From NCBI GenBank assembly GCA_019694435.1, contig JAIBBZ010000026.1:1-64000 (forward strand): a stretch of 64,000 nt of DNA, read 5' to 3'. Position 1 is the first letter of the stretch. Each line of letters opens with the position of its first letter. Under the pieces are notes generated by a model. The model made no database searches. It was not told the DNA's origin and saw nothing but the letters and a program-made list of their open reading frames with translations. This DNA is from Pirellulales bacterium. GTDB lineage: Bacteria; Planctomycetota; Planctomycetia; Pirellulales; JAEUIK01. Position numbers and translations under genes: made by a program. Shown piece by piece: positions 34,463 through 42,453 of this stretch.

Positions 34463-36085
34463 CTAATGTCCCAGTAAAGCCTGGCGGATCGAGGCGAGTT
34501 CTTCTCGGAGGCCGGAGCGGTCTTCGGTCGAGCGGGACTGGCGCGGCGGAACCAGCGGCGTGAAGGGGTTTTCGAGTTCGTAGTAGCGGTCGAGATGGTG
34601 GTGGGCGACGGCGCCCCAGGTGGCTGACCAGCCGGGCTCGGTGTGCAGCTCGCGGATGAGCTGAGCCCGCGCGGCGGCCCGCGTGCCGGCGGGCGGTTGG
34701 GTCTTGGCCTGCACGACGGCGTCGTCGGGGGCGAGGCTCATGTCGATGCCGCCGGCCGCGACGAGTTGTTCGAACAGCCCGCCGAGGCGGTGGTACTCGA
34801 AGTCGACGCGGATCAACCGAATGACCAGTCGCAGCCGGTCGAGCGACTTGCGACCTGCGTCTTGGACGGTTCGCATGGCGGCTCGGAACAGCGGTGCTGC
34901 GGCGGCCGGCAGCTCGGCCGGCGATTCAGCCAGGATCGCGGCGACCATCGGCTCGGGATAGATCGTGCGCAGCCGCTTGAGCAACTGGACGCCAAGGCGA
35001 ATGTCCTTCAGCGTGGCCCGCGAGCGATCGAGCTCGTGCAGCACGATCCGCAGCTTGGTGTAGGCATCGAGGCGCCCGGCCAGGCTGAGCGGGTCATCGC
35101 GCAGCTCGCTGAGCAACCCGCCCCAGCGCTCCAGCGCCGCGGTGATCCAAGCGGGACACGAGCGCTGGTGTACAAACTGCGTGACCGCATCGAGGTACCG
35201 AGATTGAATCTCCAGGGCTGTCATCCGCCGGCCATCGGCTAAGGACAGCTCAGCTTTCAGAAACGGATCACCCGAAACGGTCTGCAGGGCGTGCACCGGA
35301 TTTTCGAGCACCAGCCCCGCGCCGACCTGGCCGCCGTGGTTGATGACCCAGAGCAGCACCGCCGTGTTGGCAGCCGAGTAGTAAACGTTCCAGGGACAAC
35401 GCGACGAATCCTTGCCGATGAGGTGCACGCGCCGCCAGCCGGCGCGCGAGCGATCATGCGAATTCCGGACGCGGGTCGAAAAGATCGCGCGGTTGCCCGT
35501 GGTGTCGCTGCCCGTCGCCTTGGTGAGATGCCGGGCCCGTTGCGAGAGCTCGTAGCCTGAGCCATCCTTGGCGCCGGAGAGACATCCGCTGCCGGCGTAA
35601 GGGAGCCGGGTGACGAGAAACGCCATCAGCGGCTCGGCCAGCGAGTTCAGCGGCCACCACGCGGTGAAGCTCTCATGGTTGCCGCGGGTAATGCGATCGG
35701 GGTCAATCGGACCGACGTTGTTCTTGACGATGGTGATCTCGCTGCCGGATCCTTGCCGACGACAAACCTCGGCGGCCAGATCGCGGAGGATCTGCTCGTG
35801 CGCCTGTTCGATCAACACCAGTTCCTCCGGCGTGCTGCATTCAGCACTACAAAACTCGAGCACACCGTTAATCTCACCGTAGAGCCGCCCGCCATTTTCG
35901 AGGAACAAGCCGCTTTGGCCGTGGTCACGATTGGCCGGCAGTTGCACCAGCGTCTGCCTGGCCTGCTCCAATAAGAGCTGTTGCAGGACCTCGGGCTGCA
36001 CGCGGTTGCCACGAATCGCGCCATTGACGGCCAATTCGGTCTCGGTGCCGAGAATCATGGGGCGATCGAGCCGAGTGACGGACAT
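34463..36085 (-). CDS. Dop/PafA-like carboxylate-amine ligase/deamidase, paralogue 2
   Basis: 540 residues. Motifs of the Pup ligase/depupylase family (glutamine-synthetase-like fold) are present: ILGTETELAV near the start, with Glu15 and Glu17 for Mg/ATP; ENGGRLYGEINGVLEFCSAEC, matching the family's NGxRLYxDxxHPEY; and TRGNHESFTAW, matching GCHENYL. At the position of the catalytic Asp this protein has Glu71 (YGEI). The GTExE form is closer to Dop than to PafA, so deamidase/deconjugase is the better guess. The ATG at 36085 fits the motif spacing. The gene follows the UBact-like gene by 52 bp. Confidence 0.75.
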   Translation of the reverse strand: MSVTRLDRPMILGTETELAVNGAIRGNRVQPEVLQQLLLEQARQTLVQLPANRDHGQSGLFLENGGRLYGEINGVLEFCSAECSTPEELVLIEQAHEQILRDLAAEVCRRQGSGSEITIVKNNVGPIDPDRITRGNHESFTAWWPLNSLAEPLMAFLVTRLPYAGSGCLSGAKDGSGYELSQRARHLTKATGSDTTGNRAIFSTRVRNSHDRSRAGWRRVHLIGKDSSRCPWNVYYSAANTAVLLWVINHGGQVGAGLVLENPVHALQTVSGDPFLKAELSLADGRRMTALEIQSRYLDAVTQFVHQRSCPAWITAALERWGGLLSELRDDPLSLAGRLDAYTKLRIVLHELDRSRATLKDIRLGVQLLKRLRTIYPEPMVAAILAESPAELPAAAAPLFRAAMRTVQDAGRKSLDRLRLVIRLIRVDFEYHRLGGLFEQLVAAGGIDMSLAPDDAVVQAKTQPPAGTRAAARAQLIRELHTEPGWSATWGAVAHHHLDRYYELENPFTPLVPPRQSRSTEDRSGLREELASIRQALLGH

Positions 36086-36137
36086 GGGGAGCTCGCTTTC
36101 GGAGTGGTGGAACGCACTTAGGCGTGGCGACGCGCGG

Positions 36138-36335
36138 TTATTGGGCCGAGCGTTGCCGGTGATCTTGCAGCCACTGCTCGGACTCGCGGGGGGTAAGGCT
36201 GTCGAGCGTCGCATCCGCCGCGTTCAGAAGGTTGCCTGCTCGCTCGCGGGCCGCTTCGCGCTGAGGGTCGGGCGACGGATCGGTGCTCCCCTGGGGACCG
36301 CCGAGCTGAGCTTGGTGTTGTCGTTCGCGTTGCAT
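36138..36335 (-). CDS. UBact/Pup-like protein modifier, 65 aa
   Basis: A short, hydrophilic, probably disordered protein starting MQRERQHQAQLGGPQGSTD and ending EQWLQDHRQRSAQ. Size, low complexity, lack of hydrophobic core and a C-terminal Gln fit Pup-type modifiers. The RQRS-x-Q end closely resembles the UBact family, whose members end in R(T/S)G(E/Q); here Ala replaces the penultimate Gly. A terminal Gln would need deamidation to Glu before ligation, and a Dop-like gene is next to it. It lies between two Dop/PafA-like genes. GGAG precedes the ATG at 36335 at 7 nt. No search was possible, so the family assignment is by motif and context. Confidence 0.65.
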   Translation of the reverse strand: MQRERQHQAQLGGPQGSTDPSPDPQREAARERAGNLLNAADATLDSLTPRESEQWLQDHRQRSAQ

Positions 36336-36372
36336 CGCGTGGACTCCGGATTGAGACGTGGGGGACAAAAGA

Positions 36373-37923
36373 CTACTGCCAGGAAGTCGTCTGGATGCGA
36401 GTCGCTGTCAGGCTAGTGCCAGCCAACGGCGCACTCCGCTCGTTGAGGGCCGTAACGATCGCTTCGAGCGAGTCGAGGGCGAGGATGTCGGCGCATTCGT
36501 CTTGCCCGAATCGCCGTGGGTCAGGCATCGACACGCGGGCCACCTGCGTCCAGCCACGAGCCACGGGGATGCGGAAGGTGATCCACGACCAGTCCATGCT
36601 GCTGACGTATTGACCGAAACGGCGCAGCAACTCGCCGCGGAGCCAGGCCCGCGTGTCGCGCGGGGGCTGGTGCATGGCCCGCTCGAGGTCCGCCTCATCC
36701 GGCAGCTCGGCCACAGCGCCCGCAGCGGCCATCTTGAGGAACAATCCCTGCTCGGGATCGAGATTGGCGTACTGCATGTCGAGCATCCGCATCTCGGCCG
36801 TATCCCAGCGCAGGTTGCGCCGCGCCCGATGGCGGTCCAACAGCAAGTACTTGAGCCAGTTGTCGTGCCGCGCGGCGAGGGCCTCGACGTCGCGCTGCTG
36901 AAGCAGGTCGAGCGAGGTTTGCCAGTCGCGGAGAATCGATTCGATCTCAGGGACCGCATCGCGCAACAGGCCTTCGGCGTGGCAGCCGGCAACCAAGTCA
37001 CGAATTCCCTGCTGGATTTCGAGAGCCGTGAGCTTGCGCCCGCGGACCACGGTGGCGAGTTTCTGTTGCAGCCCCAGATCGCGGCTGATCTGCGACGCCG
37101 CAGCCACCGGATCGCCGAGGGTAAGACTCGGATCGACGATCCCGGCTTCACATAGCGCCACCACGGCCTGCAGCGCCCCAGCCGTCAGGCGGTTCGAAAC
37201 GGGCGCCAGTGTCAAGTCATGGTAAATCACATGCAGCCGGGCCATGCCTTCACCGGCATGGGGTTCGTTCCGCGTGTTGATCAGCGGCCTGTGCTGCATC
37301 GTGTTGACGTCCCACATCCGCTCAAACGCGTCACAACGTTGCGAGAGTTGGTAGTCACACGCGTCACGGCCGTTGCGCGCCCCGACGGTGCCTTGGCCGC
37401 TGTACAGGGCGCTGGTCACCAGGTGTGTCGCCAGAAAGGTGCCCAACTGCGGCTTGCGAGGATCGCAGAGGTCGTGCCAGCATTCGGCCGTGCAGAGCAC
37501 GTTTTTATGCGCGCCGTAGCTGATGTGGTCCTGCCCGTCGCCATTGTTGGCGAACACCTCGACATGCTGACCTCGCGGGAGCCGGGCATTGACGAGCTGT
37601 CGGGCACGTTGGGCCCAACGCAGGCCGGCGTGGAGGTACAGTGCGTGCTCGCTGGCCGACCGGCACTCGGGCACGTTCCACTCAAAATGCTCGAGGTCTT
37701 CGTAGCGCGATGACCCACTCGGCAAAAACACCCGGCCCAGCTCGATGGCCGTGCCGCGCGACGCCGGGTGCAGCGGATAGCCAGGCACCGCTTGCAGCAA
37801 CAACTGCGCCGCCTCGCCGGGCAGGTGATGACGCTGCCGCGCGTCGACCAGCGAGTTGCCCAACTCGAAGTCGGCGCCGAGGATTTTTTCGATGGGTGGC
37901 AGCTCGCGGGCACGGTCGTACAT
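36373..37923 (-). CDS. Dop/PafA-like ligase/deamidase, paralogue 1
   Basis: 516 residues. ILGADFELGN (residues 14-23) stands at the place of the family's MGxExEFG motif. RYEDLEHFEWNVPEC retains the likely catalytic Asp76 and the downstream Glu/Pro pattern. HISYGAHKNVL matches the SYGCHENYL nucleotide-binding loop. The retained Asp and the family length suggest an active enzyme that forms or breaks isopeptide bonds between the UBact-like C-terminus and lysines. Which paralogue is the ligase cannot be settled by eye. GGAG precedes the ATG. It is 30 bp from the ATPase gene and 37 bp from the modifier gene. Confidence 0.75.
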   Translation of the reverse strand: MYDRARELPPIEKILGADFELGNSLVDARQRHHLPGEAAQLLLQAVPGYPLHPASRGTAIELGRVFLPSGSSRYEDLEHFEWNVPECRSASEHALYLHAGLRWAQRARQLVNARLPRGQHVEVFANNGDGQDHISYGAHKNVLCTAECWHDLCDPRKPQLGTFLATHLVTSALYSGQGTVGARNGRDACDYQLSQRCDAFERMWDVNTMQHRPLINTRNEPHAGEGMARLHVIYHDLTLAPVSNRLTAGALQAVVALCEAGIVDPSLTLGDPVAAASQISRDLGLQQKLATVVRGRKLTALEIQQGIRDLVAGCHAEGLLRDAVPEIESILRDWQTSLDLLQQRDVEALAARHDNWLKYLLLDRHRARRNLRWDTAEMRMLDMQYANLDPEQGLFLKMAAAGAVAELPDEADLERAMHQPPRDTRAWLRGELLRRFGQYVSSMDWSWITFRIPVARGWTQVARVSMPDPRRFGQDECADILALDSLEAIVTALNERSAPLAGTSLTATRIQTTSWQ

Positions 37924-37953
37924 GGCTGAGACTCCGGATGGATCGGGTAACGG

Positions 37954-39591
37954 TCAGGCGGGCAAGGCGGCACGGGTGGCGGTCGAATTGGTGCGGACGT
38001 CGACGGGATGCGCGTCTTGGGGAATCCGCTGCAGATAGGCCTTGGCATTGGCCGGGCTGAGCAACCGCGCAACGGCGACCAGCTCCGTTTCGAGGGCCAG
38101 CAGCAGGTCGTCGCCGGTCACTGCGTCGTCGCGGCCCGTCTCGATCTCACGCACCGCCGCGGCTTCGGCGGCGCGGGCACAGACGTTCTCCAGCATCGCG
38201 CCGCTGATCAACTCGCGACCCGGCACGACGATCTGCCGGCCATCGGAGAGCTTGACCGTGACCAACTCGGCAAAAGGGCTATTAGGGCTGAATAGGCGAC
38301 TCATCAGCGGTGCGACGAGCAGGTCAGTGGTGCCTTCAACGGGTCGACCGGTCAGGTAATGCCGCAAAATGGCTTCCGCCGTGCGCCGATTCGGCGCGGG
38401 AATCGTCAGCTTGAGATCAAACCGCCCCGGACGTGTCACGGCCGGATCGAGCAAGGCGGCCCGGTTGGTGGCGGCGAGGATCACGAGGTTCTCGGCCGTC
38501 TGCTGGACGTCGTCGAACAGGCCCAACAGCGTGTTGGTTACGCGGTCCGCCGCGCCGCCGGAATAGTCGGTGCCCCGCGCCTTGGCCAGGGCGTCGAACT
38601 CGTCAAAGAACAACAAGACCGGCCCCTCGAGCGCAGCCTTTGCCGCCGCGGCAAATCGGGCCCGAAGATTCTCCTCGCTGTGGCCGAACCACATCGAGTG
38701 GTCCTGCGAGCCGATGACGCTCATGAACCGGCAGGGGCGGTCGGGGAACTGCTGCCGAAGAAACGCGGCCGCGCAGCGGGCCAGGCGCGTCTTGCCGTTG
38801 CCCGGCGGACCATCCAGCAGGATGCCGCGCTTGCGTGGCAGGTTGAAGCGTGCGGCCGTCGCGCGATGCGCGAGCGCGAAGCCCAACGCATGGCGGATCT
38901 GGCGGATCGGAAGCTCGAGCCCACACAGTCCGGCGAAGTCGTCCTCGGGCACCTCTTCGGTGAACCAGTGACGTCCGTTGGGCGAGGGCAAGCGCACCAG
39001 GGCCAGTCGTGAAGAGGCGTGGAAACCAATTCGGTCACCGCGCGTAAGCGTCAGCTCGCGCAGTTCGCCCGTCAGCGTGACGGGAATGAGTTGCTCCTGC
39101 ATACGCAGCAGGGCCCGATCTTGGCCGAGCCGTTCCTCGAACGGTGCCACCTGATCCCAGGCCAATCGGTCCGGCAAGGTGCCCACGATGCAACCACGGT
39201 CGGCAGTCAGATAGACCGAACCGCCGATCGTGAGCTCGGCCGGGTTGAGTGTGGGGTGCACCTGGGCCCGGAGCGGCGCCTGACCCTCGATCGACACCAG
39301 CGCCAAAGTCTGGCCGTTGCGCTCGATATCCGTGAGGATCCCCACGGGATTGTAGGGCGCCGTAAGCTTGGCATGCTCGACGCGCAGCTCGTCGATCGAT
39401 GCACGAACCTGCTCGTTCACAGCCCGCAGTCGGGTGTTTTCTTCGACCAACTGTCGTGCTGCACGGCGCCGCAGCAGCGGATTGCTTGACGCCAAGGCCT
39501 CGAGTTGTGCCTGGCCGCGATCATCGCCCGCCGCATCAGCCGTTGCCGAGCTGTTTTCATGCACATCGGGCCGCGGAGTTGCTTGGGTCAT
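37954..39591 (-). CDS. Mpa/ARC-like AAA ATPase
   Basis: 545 residues. An N-terminal coiled coil (about 25-75, VEENTRLRAVNEQVRASIDE) is followed by an OB-like domain (YNPVGILTDIERNGQTLALV). One AAA domain has Walker A GPPGNGKT (260-267), Walker B LLFFDEFDALAKARG and the arginine finger segment TRPGRFDLK. This order is that of the proteasomal unfoldases Mpa/ARC and PAN, which thread tagged proteins. The C-terminus (TRAALPA) lacks the GQYL/HbYX-type docking tail, and no 20S proteasome genes are in the window, so it may work as an unfoldase alone. GAGGAG precedes the ATG at 39591. Confidence 0.8.
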   Translation of the reverse strand: MTQATPRPDVHENSSATADAAGDDRGQAQLEALASSNPLLRRRAARQLVEENTRLRAVNEQVRASIDELRVEHAKLTAPYNPVGILTDIERNGQTLALVSIEGQAPLRAQVHPTLNPAELTIGGSVYLTADRGCIVGTLPDRLAWDQVAPFEERLGQDRALLRMQEQLIPVTLTGELRELTLTRGDRIGFHASSRLALVRLPSPNGRHWFTEEVPEDDFAGLCGLELPIRQIRHALGFALAHRATAARFNLPRKRGILLDGPPGNGKTRLARCAAAFLRQQFPDRPCRFMSVIGSQDHSMWFGHSEENLRARFAAAAKAALEGPVLLFFDEFDALAKARGTDYSGGAADRVTNTLLGLFDDVQQTAENLVILAATNRAALLDPAVTRPGRFDLKLTIPAPNRRTAEAILRHYLTGRPVEGTTDLLVAPLMSRLFSPNSPFAELVTVKLSDGRQIVVPGRELISGAMLENVCARAAEAAAVREIETGRDDAVTGDDLLLALETELVAVARLLSPANAKAYLQRIPQDAHPVDVRTNSTATRAALPA

Positions 39592-39646
39592 GGAAGATGC
39601 TCCTCGCACAAGCTGGAAGGATCGAGTGCGGTAAGTGGATCGTGGG

Positions 39647-40720
39647 TCAGTCGTCGAACACGTAGCAGCCGCGCGGAACAATCTCGCCCGCCTGCCAACC
39701 GAAGCAGCGCACGGGCAAGTGGCCCAGCGACGACTCCAGTCGCGAGTCGACGCCGGCCAACAGACCGACGGCGTAGGGCGCAGCGAAGGTCGTGGCGGTG
39801 AGTTGCGCATCAGCGGTCGAATACGTGAGTACCTTGGCGAGACACTCGGGCGGCGTGGGCAGCGGGCAGGCACTACAGAGTTTGAAGGGGTGCGAGTGCA
39901 TCCAGCCCAGCAACAACTCCGCGGGAGTGGCACCGGCACGCAGGGCGCTCATTCGCTTCGCCTCCGCAAAACACTCCGGCGTAAACGTCAGCGTCGTCGC
40001 TGTGCCCTGAGCGGTTGCCGAGCTATCGACCAAGCAGGTCACCTGGACATACACGGTGCGCGACGCCGGATCGCGGCACACCTGGCCTAGCAGCAACCCG
40101 CCGACTTCCACGTCGGGCCGCTGGAGTGCCAATGCGTGAGATTGTTCGATCACCGCACGGGCGACGTAGATCGGCAAGGCGCCCGGCTGAGGATCGTCCC
40201 ACGGTTGCACTGTGCCGAGTTCAGCCAGCAGTTGTTCGACGATCGTCAGGCGGCTCGTGGCCGGACCCAGGGCCAGCTCTACAGCCGAATTGCTGGAAAT
40301 CTCGCTGGGCGCGTCTTCAAGAAACGCGTTGAGTACGTAGTAATGCGTGGCCGAATCATCGCCCTCACCCGTGATGCTGGGCAATGGCGCCCGCAGTCGA
40401 TCGACCTCGGGCGCGAAATACCGCAGTGCAAACTCGCTGTAAAACGTCTCACCCGAGGGCAGCGGCACCCCGACCCGAAACCCATCGGAGCGACTCGGGT
40501 GGTCGGCAATATGCACAAACAGCGGGTCGATCCGCGCCGCATCGAGCCGAGGCGCGTACGCACCACAGCGCCCCAGACGATAGGCCTCGAAATAAGTTGA
40601 TTGCACGGCGCGAGCGAAATCGGCCGGGACCAGCCGCTGGCCGGCAAGTCGCCGGCCTTGGCCATCGATCAAGTCGAGCTCGAACTGGTAATCGTCGCGT
40701 TGCGTGGCGGTCGCGGGCAT
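39647..40720 (-). CDS. JAB/JAMM metalloprotease (deubiquitinase-like)
   Basis: 357 residues. The C-terminal half carries the JAMM zinc site: Glu205 (VEVGGLLLG), His275 and His277 (WMHSHP), and Ser301-x-x-Asp304, with a Cys-containing insertion between HSHP and SxxD. The N-terminal 180 residues are a conserved-looking but unrecognised beta-rich domain. In ubiquitin-type bacterial operons, JAB proteins trim the Ubl C-terminus or remove it from targets. The Ubl encoded just upstream already ends in Gly, so deconjugation is the more likely job. The ATG at 40720 has a GGAG site; an upstream start would overlap the Ubl gene. Confidence 0.85.
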   Translation of the reverse strand: MPATATQRDDYQFELDLIDGQGRRLAGQRLVPADFARAVQSTYFEAYRLGRCGAYAPRLDAARIDPLFVHIADHPSRSDGFRVGVPLPSGETFYSEFALRYFAPEVDRLRAPLPSITGEGDDSATHYYVLNAFLEDAPSEISSNSAVELALGPATSRLTIVEQLLAELGTVQPWDDPQPGALPIYVARAVIEQSHALALQRPDVEVGGLLLGQVCRDPASRTVYVQVTCLVDSSATAQGTATTLTFTPECFAEAKRMSALRAGATPAELLLGWMHSHPFKLCSACPLPTPPECLAKVLTYSTADAQLTATTFAAPYAVGLLAGVDSRLESSLGHLPVRCFGWQAGEIVPRGCYVFDD

Positions 40721-40794
40721 GTTGCGTTTCTCCAGCGTGAAGGAGCGGGACCACCGGCGGTGCCCGTGGGAAGGCACCGCCGGGCTCCTGGCCA

Positions 40795-41076
40795 TTACCC
40801 CGCCTGCATTCCGGCGGTCACGCTTTTGACGAGCGTGACGGTCTCGTTCTCCTGGAGCACGTCGCCCACGACGTCGCTCGCGTTGAGCACCTCACCGCGG
40901 CTGGTGCGGGCTCCGTAAATCACAGGCCGGTTCTGGGCGTCGATCTCGGGCAGGTGTAACGTCGATGAAAGCCGCGCAATCAAATCGCCGACGCGGGCAT
41001 CGCGCGGCACGTTCGAAGCACGATGCCGGACCTGGCCCGTGAAATCCTCGACTTCGAGTTCCATCGTGGCAGTCAT
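40795..41076 (-). CDS. Ubiquitin-like beta-grasp protein
   Basis: 93 residues: MELEVEDFTGQVRHRASNV (beta hairpin), VGDLIARLSSTLHLP (helix), then RPVIYGARTSRGEVL (strands), NASDVVGDVLQENETVTLV, and the tail TAGMQAG. This is the order of elements in ubiquitin-like folds. It ends in a single Gly, preceded by Ala, without a GG pair. No residues follow the Gly, so no processing seems needed before E1 adenylation. AGGAG precedes the ATG at 41076. It is encoded between a conserved hypothetical protein and the JAB peptidase. Confidence 0.8.
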   Translation of the reverse strand: MTATMELEVEDFTGQVRHRASNVPRDARVGDLIARLSSTLHLPEIDAQNRPVIYGARTSRGEVLNASDVVGDVLQENETVTLVKSVTAGMQAG

Positions 41077-41116
41077 GACCAATCTCCTGTTGATGAAGGG
41101 AAGGGAACCAATGCTT

Positions 41117-41845
41117 TCACGCCCCCGAACGCCGTGGCCCATCGTCGGCGGGCGACGGAGCGACGAAGTTCAGGTACTTGCTGGCGAGTTCGACATCCGT
41201 CAGCGCGGTGGCTTCGGCCACCAGCCGCTTCACGCCCCGCACGACGGCCGCCATGGCCCGGCCCAAGTGCTCCTCCGCCTGGGCAGTCGCACAGGCGCCG
41301 GTTATCAAGAACCCCTGCGGGCTCAGCTCGACCCGGGCAAACTGCAGATGTCCCTGCGCTTCCAGCAGGAACTCGCTCAGGGCCTCGACAACCACCGCGT
41401 CGGCAGCAGCGGGGACTTGGACAAGCAAGCTCTCGACGCGCATGCCGCCCGCGATAGGGCGCACCGCTAGCTCGACCGGCTCGCCCCGCATACTACGAAT
41501 CGACCAGCCGCCGTCCACCGGCTCGAAAACCGCTTGTTGCTCCGTAAGCAGCATGGTGACCAGCTCCGCGTCGGGCTGCGGACCCTCGGACTGAATGCCC
41601 GCGAGTTGACGCAGCAGCCGGCGCTCGGCGAGGGCACAGGCGTTGTCCTCCTGACACAAGTAGGTGTCGGCGAGCAGGACCGTCGCGCTGGCGACGCGCG
41701 CTACTCGCGTGGTGCCGGGCAGCGCGGCGGTCCGTTGCAGCAGCGTCACGGGGCGCTGGCCCCGTTCGCCTAGCCACGGGCGTTGGGCGACAAGCCGGTT
41801 GCCAGCTTCTAGGCGCGAATTTACTAGCGGTTCGGCAGTCATCAT
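41117..41845 (-). CDS. Conserved-looking protein of the ubiquitin-like operon, 242 aa
   Basis: I do not recognise a family. The protein has mixed alpha/beta composition with strands around RPVTLLQRTAALPG, RVARVASATVLLADTYLC and ELAVRPIAGGMRVESLLVQV and a helical C-terminal third. It contains no zinc or nucleotide motif. Its ATG overlaps the E2 stop codon (ATGATGA) and has GGAG upstream, so it is translated with the E2 and probably belongs to the conjugation complex. It is a good candidate for an undescribed E2 partner or adaptor. Confidence 0.65.
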   Translation of the reverse strand: MMTAEPLVNSRLEAGNRLVAQRPWLGERGQRPVTLLQRTAALPGTTRVARVASATVLLADTYLCQEDNACALAERRLLRQLAGIQSEGPQPDAELVTMLLTEQQAVFEPVDGGWSIRSMRGEPVELAVRPIAGGMRVESLLVQVPAAADAVVVEALSEFLLEAQGHLQFARVELSPQGFLITGACATAQAEEHLGRAMAAVVRGVKRLVAEATALTDVELASKYLNFVAPSPADDGPRRSGA

Positions 41846-42453
41846 CGGGGCGACTCCATTGTCTCGAGGTGCAACGTCCAGTCGGCTGCGCCGAACAGTG
41901 GCCGCTCATCGGTCGGACTGGTCACGAACGTGCGGCCGTACGCGCAGGCGTCGCGGTTCAGTGCGTCGTGCTCAGCAAAGGTCCGGAGGCGATAGCGCAG
42001 CAAGTCATGGAGCGACTCGGCAATCGCCAGGGGCGATTCGCCAGGGTAGATCTCAAGACACACGGCGCCGGTTTGCGGACAGATGTTCGGATGCCAAATC
42101 GCCGGCTGCGGCGGCCCGAGGTAACGGAGCATCTCGAACCGTTCGGCCCTCCGGAGACAGTCGCCCGGGAAGCGAACCGCGATGGCGTGTTGCGCAATCG
42201 GCACGATCTCGCCGTTGGCTTGCTTGCCCAGGCTGCGGGTCTGAAAGTCGAACCGGTACACCCACGGCACGTCGTTACCAAAGCACCGCACGGACAGTAA
42301 CCCTGCGGACTCGGCCGTTCGCCGCAGCAGGTCCTCGTAGCCCTGGTGCAGGAAATCGGCCACCACAGGATCAAAGATCGGCTGTGCCCGAGCCTCGACC
42401 GCCAGTACCAGATCGAGCGGGTCACGCATGGGATCGGGTGTGAAGGTTCGCAT
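41842..42453 (-). CDS. E2 ubiquitin-conjugating-like protein
   Basis: 203 residues. The core has the E2 signature: strands leading to IWHPNICPQTGAVCLEIY, where H121-P122-N123 is the HPN motif and Cys132 the expected thioester cysteine (compare HPN...G.xCL of eukaryotic E2s). YPGESPLAIAESLHDLLRYR is the helix after the active site. This enzyme would accept the Ubl from the E1 encoded just upstream. It overlaps the E1 gene by about 30 bp, with an in-frame alternative ATG at 42429. Confidence 0.85.
   Translation of the reverse strand: MRTFTPDPMRDPLDLVLAVEARAQPIFDPVVADFLHQGYEDLLRRTAESAGLLSVRCFGNDVPWVYRFDFQTRSLGKQANGEIVPIAQHAIAVRFPGDCLRRAERFEMLRYLGPPQPAIWHPNICPQTGAVCLEIYPGESPLAIAESLHDLLRYRLRTFAEHDALNRDACAYGRTFVTSPTDERPLFGAADWTLHLETMESPR

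Noticed and set aside
39592..39939. N-terminal extension of the AAA ATPase
   Set aside because: It overlaps the JAB gene and is Arg/Pro/Ser-rich shadow sequence; GAGGAG precedes the ATG at 39591.
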